From Branchipolynoe longqiensis (Eukaryota; Annelida; Polychaeta; Phyllodocida; Polynoidae): 64,000 nucleotides of DNA. The notes beneath the pieces were generated by a model, which was given only the letters and a program-made list of their open reading frames with translations, did no database searches and was not told the DNA's origin. The stretch's first letter is position 1. Each line of letters starts with the position of its first letter. This document shows, in pieces, positions 21,561 to 34,100 of the stretch. The stretch spans positions 52,232,749-52,296,748 of the forward strand of contig CM059193.1 in NCBI GenBank assembly GCA_030323885.1. Reading direction: 5' to 3'. A program made the position numbers and the translations under genes.

Positions 21561-22224
21561 TTGTAATCAAGCATTATAAAGTGAGCAAAGTGACAGTTGG
21601 CTCACGGTGTATAGGTGCGGGGAGGAGAGAATGCCTGCTCCGCAGTGAATAACATGGAAGTTAAGGTGATTAGAGAGAAACATTAAGGGGCTGCCGTTAT
21701 TTATATCCACACAATAAATGATATAGTATGGAATATAACATAACTGCGAACAACCACATGCATTTACATATATGAAAACATTATATACGTTAGTGGGTGC
21801 AGAGACATTCATATAATTGTGATAAAACATATTCCATTTGAATTTGAGTTTTATTTTTACGAAATATGGTAGGGCGTTCTTTTTACTGACACCCCCCAAA
21901 TGGGTAATCTTGCCTGTACACCCAAAACTGATGACTACAAACCCACATCCATATATACATGTAAGGGTGGTTGTTGGAGTTTTACATCCTGGTAACATCT
22001 AAGGTCATATCAGGACTGCTATGCATATAAGAAAACATAACACACATGGTTACAGGAGACCACCACATTCATATACAGGTAAGAAAACATAATATACGGT
22101 TGAATTCAAACATATTCTAACGGTTATTGGGTACAACCACTTCCATTTATATGTAAGAAAACATTCTATCTGGTTACTGGGTAAGCTATCTACAACAGCT
22201 GGCTTCTAAACCACACCTGAAACA

Positions 22225-22475
22225 TGTCACAACGCAGCTTCTGAGGACTGATTACCCCGAAGATACTTAAATAAATACTCGTTTTCCCCCATAGGAAGCC
22301 AGTATATTGTCCATGTTGGTACATTATCAAATCTCACATGGAGACAAGGCCATGATTAGAAACTTGCTTTAGGCGTAGGCCTACACATTCCTCTTAGGAA
22401 AGCATCAGGCGAAATGCAAACATTCTTAGAATATACTGGCATAAAATACAGAAGTATACATATATTTGGATATAT
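22225..22475. repeat. Block repeated from 19,595-19,885, copy 2
   Basis: Same landmarks in the same order as copy 1. It is again followed by AT-rich satellite sequence, suggesting that block plus satellite is one larger repeated unit. Confidence 0.75.
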
Positions 22476-22599
22476 ATGTTCCATAAGGTTACTAGGTAAA
22501 ACCACATTCTTTTATTTGAATAAAACTGGTGGCCGATTAACCATTAGGCTTGCCATCCTGTTCCTACGCATGTAATACAACATATGTTCTATATGGTTA

Positions 22600-23530
22600 C
22601 TGGGCACAAAAGCACATTGACATATTTAAATAAAAGTCTATATGGTTACATATTCTATAGGGTGACTGGGACACCCACATTCATATAATAAAACATACGT
22701 TCTATATGGTTACATATTCTATAGGGTGACTGGGTCACCCACATTCATATACATGTAATAAAACATGTTCTATATGGTTACATATTCTATAGGGTGACTG
22801 GGACACCCACATTCATATAATAAAACATACGTTCTATATGGTTACATATTCTATAGGGTGACTGGGTCACCCACATTCATATACATGTAATAAAACATGT
22901 TCTATATGGTTACATATTCTATAGGGTGACTGGGTCACCCACATTCATATAATAAAACATACGTTCTATATGGTTACATATTCTATAGGGTGACTGGGTC
23001 ACCCACATTCATATACATGTAATAAAACATGTTCTATATGGTTACATATTCTATAGGGTGACTGGGTCACCCACATTCATATAATAAAACATATATTCTA
23101 TATGGTTACATATTCTATAGGGTGACTGGGACACCCACATTCATATACATGTAATAAAACATACGTTCTATATGGTTACATATTCTATAGGGTGACTGGG
23201 ACACCCACATTCATATAATAAAACAAATGTTCTCTATGGTTACATATTCCATAGGGTGACTGGGTCACCCACATTCATATACATGTAATAACACATGTTC
23301 TATATGGTTACATATTCTATAGGGTGACTGGGACAGCCACATTTAATAACACATATTCTATATGGATACTCGGTATACCCACGTTCATATACATGTAATA
23401 AAACATATGTTCTATATGGTTACATATTCTATAGGGTGACTGGGGACACCCACATTTAATAGCACATTCTATATGGATACTCTGTACACCCACATTCATA
23501 TACATGTAATAAAAGATTCTAAATGGTGAC
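22600..23530. repeat. Satellite array with alternating 64- and 68-bp units
   Basis: Units read CATATTCTATAGGGTGACTGG, G(A/T)CACCCACATTCATATA, then either TAATAAAACATACG (64 bp) or CATGTAATAAAACATG (68 bp), then TTCTATATGGTTA. From about 22,640 to 23,200 short and long units mostly alternate, giving a ~132-bp higher-order period. The 3' part decays. Confidence 0.9.
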
Positions 23531-24275
23531 TGGGTACATCAATATTGATATACCAATGATCTAATTTGTTTCGATATGCTTATTGGGTACACCTGTTAGA
23601 AATAGCCCAGTTAACGCATATAATTTTATATTTTATCACACCACGTATATATGGAAGCATATTACATTGCTAATGATTCCATCTCACAAAAGTGGTATGT
23701 GATTTCTGAGAACGACCCATACATGTAAAGAAAATATATATATATCTAAGAACACACAAAACCCCGGTAGACTGGCTGATATGTATTTATTTAGAATCAT
23801 CCATAATCCACAGTAGCTCAATAGCAAATCATATAATCACTGGCTGGGCACAACCCGCCCTACCCAATGTCAATAATTCAGACAAATTGTGCAAATCCCT
23901 AATTAGGGCTAGGCCTACTTATTTTTAATATTAACGATCAAATCCATCAAATCAATCAAGCATTTAGTAATATTACATCTCCCAAATATTTACACACAAA
24001 TATTTCCCAAAAGTAACTAAACAAAAATAAATCGGCATGAATTATATTGGATTTTCCACCAATTTCTTTTTTTTGGAGGGCGGGGGGGGGGGGGGGGGGG
24101 CACCCGAATCCGATGTCATTTAGGCATCACCTAGAAGATATTTGCTAAAAATATATTTTGCTTTGTAAATTAAGAATGTATGTGCTGACTTCATTTACAC
24201 AGCCTGTGTCTACTTTTTCTAATGATACAGAACAGTATGGGGTGAATCTTTTATCTATTTGTGAAAAAGTCAAGC
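23531..24275. other. AT-rich spacer, poly-G run at 24,081-24,100
   Basis: No gene seen. Downstream of the host gene's last exon on its strand. Confidence 0.5.
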
Positions 24276-24365
24276 TTGTTTTATTTAACGACGCCTCTAG
24301 AGCATATTGATTTTTTTAATCATCGGCTATTTGATGTCAAACACATGGTCATTCTGACATCTGAA
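24276..24365. repeat. Dispersed AT-rich repeat (gastropod type)
   Basis: AGCTTGTTTTATTTAACGAC, then CATCGGCTATTTGATGTCAAACA and a CATTCTGACAT end. A shorter relative with CATCGGCTATT is at about 37,700-37,760. I recall this as a very abundant repeat in gastropod sequence; that is memory, not a search. Confidence 0.55.
24280..24285 (-). terminator. Candidate poly(A) signal of the RNF213-like gene
   Basis: AATAAA on the minus strand about 170 nt past the stop codon at 24,452. It lies inside the dispersed repeat at 24,276-24,365, so its use is uncertain. Confidence 0.4.
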
Positions 24366-24451
24366 ATCCACTGCCGCCAGCCGCCACACAGGCTACTCTT
24401 TCCGTTCTAGTTGACGACATCGGACTGTGATGTGGTGACGGTATGAGGGCG

Positions 24452-24617
24452 TCACACCGCGCCCCGGTGCGGCCCCCTCCTGGTGCTGAGGTAGGCGACG
24501 TGCCATGTGTGCACACACTGGCTGACCACGATGTCGGCCGGGAACGTGCCGTTGACGAGTGCTGGTGGCGGCGTCTCCTCCTTCCCCTCAATGTAGGCGC
24601 ACAGCACCTGCGCCAGA
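24452..24617 (-). CDS. RNF213: RNF213-like last exon with stop
   Basis: Acceptor CCTTGGCCTGCAG at 24,618. One base completes the split codon, then 54 codons and TGA at 24,454-24,452. Encodes LAQVLCAYIEGKE and FPADIVVSQCVHTWHVAYLSTRR with a short basic tail. Position and motif match the extreme C-terminus of RNF213. A final small exon replacing the last ~10 residues cannot be excluded. Confidence 0.83.
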
Positions 24618-24619
24618 CT

Positions 24620-26040
24620 GCAGGCCAAGGGAGGAGGGCGAAAACAGTGTCAGCACCAGTCCAAATGTGTCAACATTTCCACGGCCACACAAACAAGAAC
24701 GTATGATGGCAGTGAGAGGATGGCAATGTCCGCCATGTTCGACTCGTATGCAGGAACAAATGGGGGGTTTTGAGGGGTACATTAGTTGACTAAGCAGGTG
24801 AAATTTCTATTGCGGAGAATTGGTCTTCCTCATTCCACTGCTTTTTGCCCTATCCTAGTAATGCCGAGCGCCAGGATAGGTAGTGACAAGCATCAGTCTT
24901 TGGTTTAACTCGACTAATTTTCCAACTCACGGGTTCGATTCCTAATGTTGATTAAACATGAACCACTGATAATGTTTTGTGACGAAATTGAGGTGAGTAC
25001 TAGTTCGTGGAGCTGTGTGTGTGTGTGGGGGGGGGGGGGGGGTTCTGAAGAAGTAGTGCTCCTTGTGAAAACGGTGAACAACTTGAATTGATCCGGACCA
25101 CAACGGAACGAACGCACTGCAAGTGGCGACCTTTAGGGGACTTTTTCGGGAAGGGTTTTAAATTTTGTTTTTATTATAAATAAAAAGCCTGTAGGTTTGT
25201 TGGCAGGCTTGAGAAAATGTCGAAACAATGGGAAGACGGGAGCCAAATCAGCCCAGTATTCATGTATTACTAATAAAGCTCTTCACATTTATTACTAATA
25301 AAGCTCTTCAAATTTATACATGTTTAAAATTAAATTTAAATGAGGTTATCGTCGACCGTCTACCCTCAATAATGTTCCCAAAGACAATGTACGACAAGAC
25401 CCGTCACTCTGCGCTGTCATACAGTAATTTCTGAAATAATCATGCAGTCGTGCCATCCCACAACAAGCAAGGTGCATGGTCTTTGATCAGGTGTAGTACT
25501 AGTAGTAGTTTTCTTACTCAGACATAATCACAAATTGTATTTATGTATGGCACAGATTAAGGTGCTTAAAGTATGGTTGAACTTTACTATACAATTATAT
25601 TGTTTTCAGTATTAATATTAGGAGATAATACACTATAACTGCTGTACATTGTCTTTAATGGTACAAGTCAGGGTCGGTTTGGGAACCTGTCACCTTGTGT
25701 CAATGGTACAGCAGTCAGGCTGGGCTAGGGAACCTGTCCAATTACCTTCTTTGCCGTTTTTCATGGGAAAGCACTGAGTGCGTCTTGTCCTACGTGGTCT
25801 TTGATGTTACTCAACTAGTTATCAGTTGATAAGTGATTGTTACTGTTAATATGTACCGGAATCTGTTTTCGTTATCAGCTAACATCCTATGCGAATATCC
25901 TAAAATGACTGCAACCCTTAAAGCTGCCTAGTCTGATAGCACCAAACAGATGTTAGTGAGTGAGTGAGCAATGTGTGCTTCACGCCATGACGGCAACAAA
26001 GGCCAGAATCATACCCACATTTGATCCTACATATCCAACC
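24620..26040. other. Intron between last two RNF213-like exons, left part
   Basis: Contains part of the SINE body in reverse at about 24,845-24,925, a GT/poly-G run at 25,012-25,042, and a repeat at about 25,380-25,800 whose second copy is at 28,070-29,010. No other gene seen. Confidence 0.5.
25380..25800 (+). repeat. Dispersed repeat, copy 1
   Basis: Shares CTGAAATAATCATGCAGT, CAAGCAAGGTGCAT, ACATAATCACAAATTGTATT and GGTACAGCAGTCAG..GGGCTAGGGAACC with 28,070-29,010 in the same order. No ORF. Confidence 0.75.
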
Positions 26041-26296
26041 TAAGATACCCGGTACTGCTGCATCTGTTGCTGCATAGAAAGGAACACTAAATCAATTTAA
26101 CAGAACCTGTTACTGCTGAAGCCTGTGGTGTCAGAATTTTGACAACTTGTCAAAATTAGGTACGTTTTCATTTCAAATATCTCCAAAGTAAATAAAAGTT
26201 ACTTCAAACTAAAGTAAAGTAAATTATAATATATATATATAATTAAGTAAAGTAAATTATATAAATCAAGACCATCGCATTATGCAACTTTAATGA
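26000..26296 (-). repeat. MITE family with TTAAAGTTGCATA ends, reverse copy
   Basis: Reverse-orientation copy ending GCAACTTTAA at 26,296. A partial forward copy starts at 26,376. Same family at 30,077, 46,305 and 51,622. Confidence 0.55.
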
Positions 26297-26589
26297 GCCA
26301 TATCAACTTACGTCATCGCGATGAGACTTTTGAATTACCTCATGTATTTTTAATCTAAACCATCCTATGTACTTAAAGTTGCACAGTCCAATGGGTTTGC
26401 CGTTATTTGAGATAAATATAGTATGTTGATCGTAATAATCTGAAATACTTCAGTTTGAAGTAGCTGTCATTATAAATGGTAAACTTCAGAGCTATCTGAA
26501 GTGAAAATTCAGCATTTCACCGCGCTTTATTTTGTACATGGCTTGAAAAGCAAGCCACAATAAAAGCCACTCGGTGGGTGAAGGCTCAC

Positions 26590-26783
26590 CTCTGAGTGCG
26601 CTGGTCGGCGACATCCTGCGTGCTCATGTCAGCGCTGACGGTGAGGTGCAGGAGGATGCACTCGTGAAGCTCAGCCAGGAAGACATCCACCTTCATCTGT
26701 GCAAGCGCCTGGGTCAACTGCAGCTTGAGGTCATCGGACAGTGCCATCTTGTACTCGCGGCTATCCACATAGGTGAACAGCTC
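26590..26783 (-). CDS. RNF213: RNF213-like exon 8 in window
   Basis: Acceptor TTGATCACCAG at 26,784, donor CAGAG|GTGAGC at 26,589. 194 nt, phase 0 in and phase 2 out. Encodes ELFTYVDSREYKMALSDDL, then VDVFLAELHECILLHL, the FL.ELHE.ILL motif typical of the RNF213 C-terminus. Confidence 0.9.
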
Positions 26784-27548
26784 CTGGTGATCAACACACA
26801 CACCAAGAATACAATACTCAGGTTTCACTTGGAAACAAAGCGGGTGTGTCTACCCCGAAATACGTGTTTACAGTAGACCCATAGACTGCGTCTACTCCAA
26901 AATAACATGTCCACAGAGGCGCCTGACCACGTGATCAACACCAAGAACTTTCACAAAGCAGTGCACAGAGGTGAATTAACTGGCTACGTGATCAACACCG
27001 TAAATATTCACTAAAGTGTGGATATCTATTCAGAAAGAGCCTTCCTTCTCGCTTGAACGTTTGAGATGAAAATAAAATTTGTCTTTAACGGTTATATTAT
27101 TTCGATGCGTTTATGGTCATTCAATGGATGCAAATACTTGAAATAACTGGGTAATGGGAAAATAGTATATTGTATAACCCCGATTAATCATGGGTTTATA
27201 TGCTGAATCCGAATAGTGAAACCCATTAGAACTTGTGATGAAAAGTACAAAGTGTAATGGTTTTCATTGTTTGCATTCAACTTGTATAATGTCATGATTA
27301 ATGGGCATTGGACAACACATGATTTCCCATAACACATTTATTTGCGTAAAGCCACATCGGTAGGTAACAAAGGGCTTAAACATGTTAATATTGACTTTAA
27401 AAATTAGCAAAGACTAATTGATACAGCTTTATGTCATGACAAGATCCGTGGTTATACGAGGATACATACTGCCTAGTGACAATGCATATTCATGGACACT
27501 TTATAGTGCTGCCCCACTGAGATATGCTGCCGTTTGTGACTGGACAGT

Positions 27549-27616
27549 AAGACCAAGTCGGTAAGAGCGCTGGCCAGCTTCCTATGCGGGAGGTCGCGAG
27601 TTTCGAACCTTGAACA
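27549..27616 (+). repeat. tRNA-like SINE head (not a functional tRNA)
   Basis: GTCGGTAAGAGCGCTGGCC followed by CGCGAGTTTCGAACC resembles a tRNA D-arm and a B-box. No acceptor stem pairing is visible, so this is a tRNA-derived repeat fragment. Confidence 0.4.
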
Positions 27617-28069
27617 AGGATTTTATATATAAGGATGTCAAAACGAGGCTGTTTGAGGCTTTCCCAGCATGCAATCCGCCATATAGGAAGCATGATAATG
27701 AGCGATGATAGGGGCAACATAAAATCCTTGCTAGCACATCTGTGGTTGAACTGTCCATGCGATAAGACAGCACTGTTAACAGTATCATTATTACGTATTG
27801 CTTCCTGTTACCATTACTGTTTCCAGTTACCTGTTACCACTTACTGCATTTGGGATTTCTTATTGATCAAAAAGAATTGGACGGTTGTGAAATCGACCCA
27901 CTCTGAAGTTAAGGAGTAGGTGAGTACACGCTTTCAAAATGGCCAACTACCATGCTTTCATGACGTCACTTAACCATCTATCCTTCTACTATCTGTGCCT
28001 CAAACAAGTGAAACCAATGACTTACACAATGGGACTCAGCATCAATAGGATAGAGCAAGGGAGTGAGTT

Positions 28070-29010
28070 GCTCAGTATCAGCAAAGACAATGTACAATAA
28101 GATGCACCACTCAGCACTTTCATAAAGGAAATTCTGAAATAATCATGCAGTGCCCCTGTTGCGGATTCCGAGGGACACCAGTTTGCGAGGGACACATCGC
28201 TTCTGCACATGCGTCAAAATCGAACAGCATCATCACTAACCTTATAAATTTAATATAATGTTTTTGGTAAAGATGTTTTCTATATGTGTACCAAACGATT
28301 TGTTTCTAGATGATGTAATTTAAGAGATATTTGACTTCTTGTGTATTTTCTGTATGAAGATTGCTTACGGCCATTGACAATGCCTTGAGTTTGACGCTAC
28401 GCGCAGTGCAAAACGTTAGTTTTATTCAAAAATAATAGAATTCAAGAACCCTAACCTTATAAATTTAATATAGTCTTTATGGTAAAGATGTTTTCTATAT
28501 GTGTACCAAACGATTTGTTTCTAGATGGTGTAATTTGGGAGATATTGGACTTCTTCTGTATGAAGATTTGCTCACGGCAGTTAACAATGCATTTGAATGG
28601 AAGTGTCCCTGGCAAACTGGTGTCCCTCGGAATCCGCATCACCGCCACCCAACAGCAAGCAAGGTGCATTGTGTTTGATTAGGTATAGTAGTAGTTTTAT
28701 CACTCAAGACATAATCACAAATTGTATTTATGTATGGCACAGATTAAAGTGCCTATAGTATGTTTTAACTTTACTGTACTATTTATTATATTATTGTTTT
28801 CATTATTAATATTAAGAGATAATACACTGTAATTGTTGTGCATTGTCTTTGATGGTACAGCAGTCAGGATGGGCTAGGGAACGTGTCCCCTTGGTTCAAT
28901 GGTACAGCAGTCAGCCTGGGCTAGGGGACCTGTCCAATTACCTTGTTTGCTGTATTTCATGGGAAAGTGCTGAGTGGCACATCTTATCGTATATTGTCTT
29001 TGGTATCAGT
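28070..29010 (+). repeat. Dispersed repeat, copy 2, interrupted by a MITE
   Basis: Second copy of the 25,380-25,800 repeat, split by a TIR element at 28,161-28,636. The tail has two GGTACAGCAGTCAG..GGGCTAGGG units in tandem. Confidence 0.72.
28161..28636. mobile_element. MITE with 26-bp TIRs and internal duplication (476 bp)
   Basis: Ends GCGGATTCCGAGGGACACC / GGTGTCCCTCGGAATCCGC are perfect inverted repeats, continuing with AGTTTGC/GCAAACT. Inside, about 110 bp beginning CTAACCTTATAAATTTAATA occurs twice (about 28,238 and 28,451). Target duplication not clear. Confidence 0.8.
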
Positions 29011-29165
29011 GACAGAGTGATATTGGGTCATGGTACTAGAGACCCAGTCTCCTAGCGGGGCAGCACTATGAACTCGTCACCAGAGTGCAATGTCACAGAT
29101 CGGTCAGTGCCCTTCTGATACGACCATGCATGTTGCTATGACGTAAAACCCCAACAAATAAACAA
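29010..29165 (+). mobile_element. SINE, 3' part
   Basis: GGTCATGGTACTAGAGACC, GGGGCAGCACTATGAACTCG, then TGATACGACC..TGTTGCTATGACGTAAAACC. Ends 11 nt before the donor side of the exon at 29,177. Confidence 0.7.
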
Positions 29166-29176
29166 ACAAAACCTAC

Positions 29177-29266
29177 GTGTTTGGAGTTGGCGAACATCTT
29201 CTCCCGCTCATGTGAGAGCAGCAGCCACAGCGCCCGACTGTGGCACAGACGGCACAGCTGCCGCGC
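29177..29266 (-). CDS. RNF213: RNF213-like exon 7 in window
   Basis: Acceptor GGTTATTTCAG at 29,267, donor CAC|GTAGGT at 29,176. 90 nt, 30 codons, phase 0 to 0. Encodes ARQLCRLCHSRALWLLLSHE and MFANSKH. Matches the H..ALW..L segment of the RNF213 C-terminus. Confidence 0.85.
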
Positions 29267-30076
29267 CTGAAATAACCACATGCTGACAAATGGAGCTCAG
29301 GACCTGCTGTTTATTACTAAAGCCACGCTCCACAACAAGAGATAAACCCCAATAAGCAAAGCAAAAGAAGCTGGACGACAACACGTTCACATTTAGCAGG
29401 AAGAAGGCCTGGTGACTTAGAACCATGTTAGGGAGCATAAGATATGAACATACCGTATTCTCGCGGGTTAACACCCATGACATTTAAATTGGCAAATCAT
29501 TGAAGTGGGGGTTGGGCATTTATCCACATATGGTGTTTAAGAGGTGGGCATTTACGAAATATTGGCCAAGTGAGGGGTGGGCGTTAACCCGTGAGAATAG
29601 CGTATTACTTACACCCAAGTTACCCTGTGTATTTACTACTACTTGATGTATAGTTGTGTTTATACGTATCCAAGTACAGGCCAAACGCCCGAGGCATCGG
29701 ATGGTTTCAGGGGTGTAGCCAGGTTTTAACCTAAGGCCTATGTGTCAAATAATACAAAATTCATTATACATTTTTATTTTGTTTTTAAACATGAAAACAT
29801 GAGGACGATAGGGTTTTAAAGCAAGTACACAATTGTTGTTTTCTATTTACAATCAAAATACAACGAAGATGCAACTGTTATCGCACATGGGAACTAGAGT
29901 CAATACATTGTTGAAAAGGCAGCACCTTTGAAGAATGTGATCCCCCCCCCCCCTCTTGCTTCCCCACAGGCTGGTTTGTGCCAAAGAAAGTAAACCCCAG
30001 CTTAGACGTTCGCGCGTCTGCACATGAGAATGGGTCTTCACTTTCACTCGTACGCAACTTTTGACTTTGAATTATA

Positions 30077-30412
30077 GTTGCATAGTCCGGTTGGTGTGCA
30101 GCTTATGTCACTCTTTGAAATAAATATAGTAGGGTGATTATTATAATCTACTTTACTTTAGTTTTAAGTAACTTATTTTAGATGAGATTTGAAGTGCAAA
30201 CAGACAAAAATAACTCAAACACGTCAAAACTGTGACACTATAGGCTGCAGAAGTAACAGGTTCTATTGAATTGACTCAGTAATCCCTTCTATGCAGAAAG
30301 AATTATTTAATGAGTGCAGCAGTATCTAAGTAGGATATGTAGGATCAAATCAAGGTAATTATTTTGGTTTTAGAAAATGTGATGCTTTCATCAGACAATG
30401 CAACTTTAGTAA
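30077..30412 (+). repeat. MITE family with TTGCATAGTC ends, full copy
   Basis: Starts TAGTTGCATAGTCCGGTTGG, passes through ACAGGTTCTATTGAATTGA and TGTAGGATCAAAT, and ends TTCATCAGACAATGCAACTTTA, the approximate inverse of the start. Similar along its length to 46,305-46,632 and 51,622-52,248. Confidence 0.7.
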
Positions 30413-30415
30413 ATG

Positions 30416-30888
30416 CCAGGGATGAAAGTGGTCTCCGGGAAAAAAAGCGAAAATGCTGAGCATTGTCAGGGAATCGCTGAAAATTCCCGGAAGTCGGGTT
30501 TCATACATATTGGTATACGCTGATAGTGCTACACCATTTGAAGCATGTATTAGTAGTATACACTGCTAGTGCTACGGCGTTTGCATCACATATCGGTATA
30601 CGCTGATAGTGCTGCGGTGTTAGAAGCATGTATTAGTAGTATACGCTGATAGTCCTGCGCCATGAAGGCATTAGTAGTATACGCTGCTAGTGCTGCGGCA
30701 TTTGCACCACATATTAGTATACGCTGATGGTGCTGCGGCGTGAAACAACGTATTGGTTGGTTGGTGGAGTTTTACATCCTGGCAACATCTAAGGTCATAT
30801 CAGGACGGGCGCAACTTATTAGTATACACTTATAGCTACAGGAAAAATCCCGGAAATCCGCGAAATGGTGGAGATCTTTCATCCCTGG
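30416..30888. mobile_element. TIR element, CCAGGGATGAAAG ends, with internal minisatellite
   Basis: CCAGGGATGAAAG at 30,416 and CTTTCATCCCTGG at 30,876-30,888 are inverted repeats of hAT-like sequence, followed on each side by a CCCGGAA-rich motif. Between them is a degenerate array with TATTAGTAGTATACGCTGATAGTGCT units (30,500-30,745) and a reverse SINE tail (30,766-30,812). Confidence 0.55.
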
Positions 30889-31114
30889 AATGGTAAGTCC
30901 TCTTATGAAGGGCTAGCCAGACATGTTGTCCTCGACCAATCAGATTGATTTGTGTGTCTACAGAAGAAAATACCACTAGGCAACAAAGCCCATACATACA
31001 AAACTACCTAGGAGGGTGGGGCCTAGCTAGCTATAAAGGTTGGGAGAACACCTAATTTTGTCATTTTGTCCTGTAGCAGTACAAGTCCTATGTGTTTTTT
31101 TAATAATATTTTAG

Positions 31115-34100
31115 TTATACTAGACTTACTTGTAAGTTGTGGTATTGCTAAGATTCTTACAAATCTACGAATACAAAGGTAAGGAGAGCAGGGTAGAGGT
31201 CAAGCCTGCACACACCCGGAAGTAGCTTTAGTATTCAAAGTTGGAAGAAACAAAAAAACGTACTAATTTTCTATTCAGGAAACCTAACCCACCAGACCCT
31301 GTATTTGTCTGAATTCTTATATTTTTATACTCGAGTCTTAATTTAACTACACGGTGAGGGTGGGTGGGTCCCTGCTCCTTACCTTCATATTTGTAGATCC
31401 GTAAGAATCTTACTAATACCACAACTTACAAGTAAATCTAGTATAACTAAAATATTCTTAATTCATCTTCCGAATACCGGAAGTTAAGTCCCCGGGGAGA
31501 GTCTTTGTAGCCTGGTTTTTTGCTTTCGACTTATCTCCTCCTTGTACTCCTTCCCTTCATTCCTTCTCCTCAACAATAATTTACACAGTTTTTTTCGGTA
31601 GTTTATCAACACCAATTGTTTTAATTGTTTATGACTCATCTTCCACAGTTGTGATATCTATATCGTTTTCTACTCTAATCATGTCAACAACAGTTCTCAT
31701 ACCACATATGTATCTAGCCATCCTAACATGCAGAAGTCCTTACTTAGACTTATTTTCTAGCTCTATTTAGGATTGTTCTTTCCACTTCGCTTGGGTCCTC
31801 CAGCGACTTGTGGTAGAACTTGGCGAAACTAGCACTGTTCCGCCATGATGCGTTTCGCATGATCGCGTTCAGACTGGCTCCCAAGGCCTTCGCTGAGGAA
31901 GCTGACGCCCCTCGCATGCTGTGCCCCTTGTACCTGGTGGTGTCCACCCCAGATAATTCCATGACAATGTCCATCTGGCTAATGTAGCCCGCGAGATTGG
32001 CCCATCTAGCCCGATATATGAAATGAGCAATTGTGTGCAGTCCCTCCTCAGTTGGAAGGTGTGTGCAATATAACTCTTTAAGGCTCTAACTACACATACT
32101 CTACGATCGTCTTTGTATTCAAAGAATCGAGTCCAGCGGTTGGCCCAGTTGGTTATGTTTTAACATACATTTCATTTTAAACACAATCGAATCGCTCTCA
32201 ATTCTCATCCTGTCAATCGACAGGCTCAGAATTGTTTGTCCTCTCTGGGACGACACTAATAGTAATAACAATGTAAGCTTATACGATAATACTTTCAGAC
32301 TGAACGCCGAATTGTTGCCCAAGCCTTGTATCCAATCCAACACATTTTCCACACACCAGAACGAGTCATATCTGGGTTGCGGCTGTCTCTGCTTGTGGCA
32401 ACTCTTCCACAACCATTTTACCAAATAATGTTCGCCTACCGTAGCCCCATTGACTCTTGGTAGAATTAGGCTTAACGCACAACTTGCCGCATTTACAGCA
32501 CCATAGCCCACGCTGGTCTCAAAATACATACAGAAGTATTTTAATACCTGGGCTAGCGGTGGGTCTAGCACGCTCACAATTTCTCTAGTGCCCACACTCC
32601 CCATCTTTTGATGTGGGTTTTATAGCATAGTCTTGTGGATGATCTCCACGTATATTAAAAGTAACTTAGTGTCCTCTTGTCTATGTCCTAACCGTCTAGC
32701 GTTCTGGCCAGAAGTGGTAGGCCGTCACTCTTGATGCTGCGAGCCCCTGTTCGTTAGACTCATTTCTTTGGTGGTTCGTTCCAATTAGGTTCCCCTCTCC
32801 TCTTGGGAAGTCTACCACTTCCTTCGCTGCCCCTTGCAGTAGGGGGTGCCACGGTTGAGCTGCCAGGTGGGGAGCCACCACTATCGCTGCTACGCCTTCC
32901 CTCTGGATCTTGCGTGTGACCGTTGGAAGTAGGCTGAACTGGGGAAAACAATAAATAAACAGTCCTGTCCGTCTAAATGAGAACCCATCTGTTCTCCAAT
33001 TAAACGGTTCTGGCTCCCAGCTCTCATACTTATTTACGTTAGCATTTAAATATGAGGCAAACATGTCTACCTCTGGTGTTCCCCATAGCTCACAAATTTT
33101 GTTTAATATTTTAGAATTTAGTTCCCATTCCAAATGATCTTTAAACTTCCTCGACCTTAAGTCAGCCAGCACATTCTCGACCCCGGGTATGTGTGATTGT
33201 TAGCCAGCACTGTTGTTGCTGTGCCCACTCCCAGATCTCCATAGCTTCAATTAAGCAGTCCTCTCTGACTTTGATGCCTCCCATGTTTTTGACATACCCC
33301 AGAGCTGTTGTACTGTCAGTCCTGACTCTTATATGCTTGTTGTGTTCCTTACATGAGCTCCTCAGGCCAAACCCAATGGCCCTTAACTCCAATGCATTTA
33401 TGTGTGTCAACTTATCTGGATGCCATCTGCCACCCATTTGTTTTGTGCCAGTGTGTGCACCCCTACCATAGTGCGACGCGTCAGTGAATAGCTCTATGTC
33501 GGATTCATCCCTGCTAATCTGTCTCTGTTTTTTTTAGATTTGCATGACACCTGTCTATATCCTTCTAGCCTTGTTCTGATATCCACATAGTTTTCTCAAA
33601 ATTTCCTCTGCTTCTTTTCAATGCTTTAATTTTGTCCCTTCATAGGCTTTTGAAATGGACCCCTGCATACTCTACTGCAGGGGCATACACTACCATGAGC
33701 CCTACCAGCCCCGCTACCTGACGGATGGTGAGCTCCTGTGGCTTGGCTTGTCTTATTTCTTGGATTACAGACCGTAATTTTAGCTTTTTCTCATCCTGGT
33801 CGAAACATGTATCTTAGTTGAGTCAATTTCAAACCCCAGAAATACTAGACATTGTGTGGGTGTTAGCACGGATTTCTCTTCAACCTTGAACCCAAGGTCC
33901 ATGAAAATTTCTGTCAGATCCAGAATAGCTTTTTGACATTCAGATTTTGTTCGGCCAATCACGAAACTATCATCCAGGTACGGGAAGCTGACATGTCTCA
34001 ATTCCCTTAGCTCAACGTATATCGGTTTTGAGCAACTTTGTGAAAATACGGGGGCCTGTCGATAACCCGTTTGGCAATACTTCATACTCAAGTAAAGCAT

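Noticed and set aside
20638..23530. CRISPR-like array of regularly spaced repeats
   Set aside because: Repeats are contiguous with no unique spacers, in a eukaryotic context; they are satellites.
24349..24591. Arg-rich 80-residue ORF on the minus strand
   Set aside because: Out-of-frame reading of the last RNF213-like exon and its 3' flank.
27549..27616. tRNA gene
   Set aside because: Only D-arm-like and B-box-like pieces; no cloverleaf.
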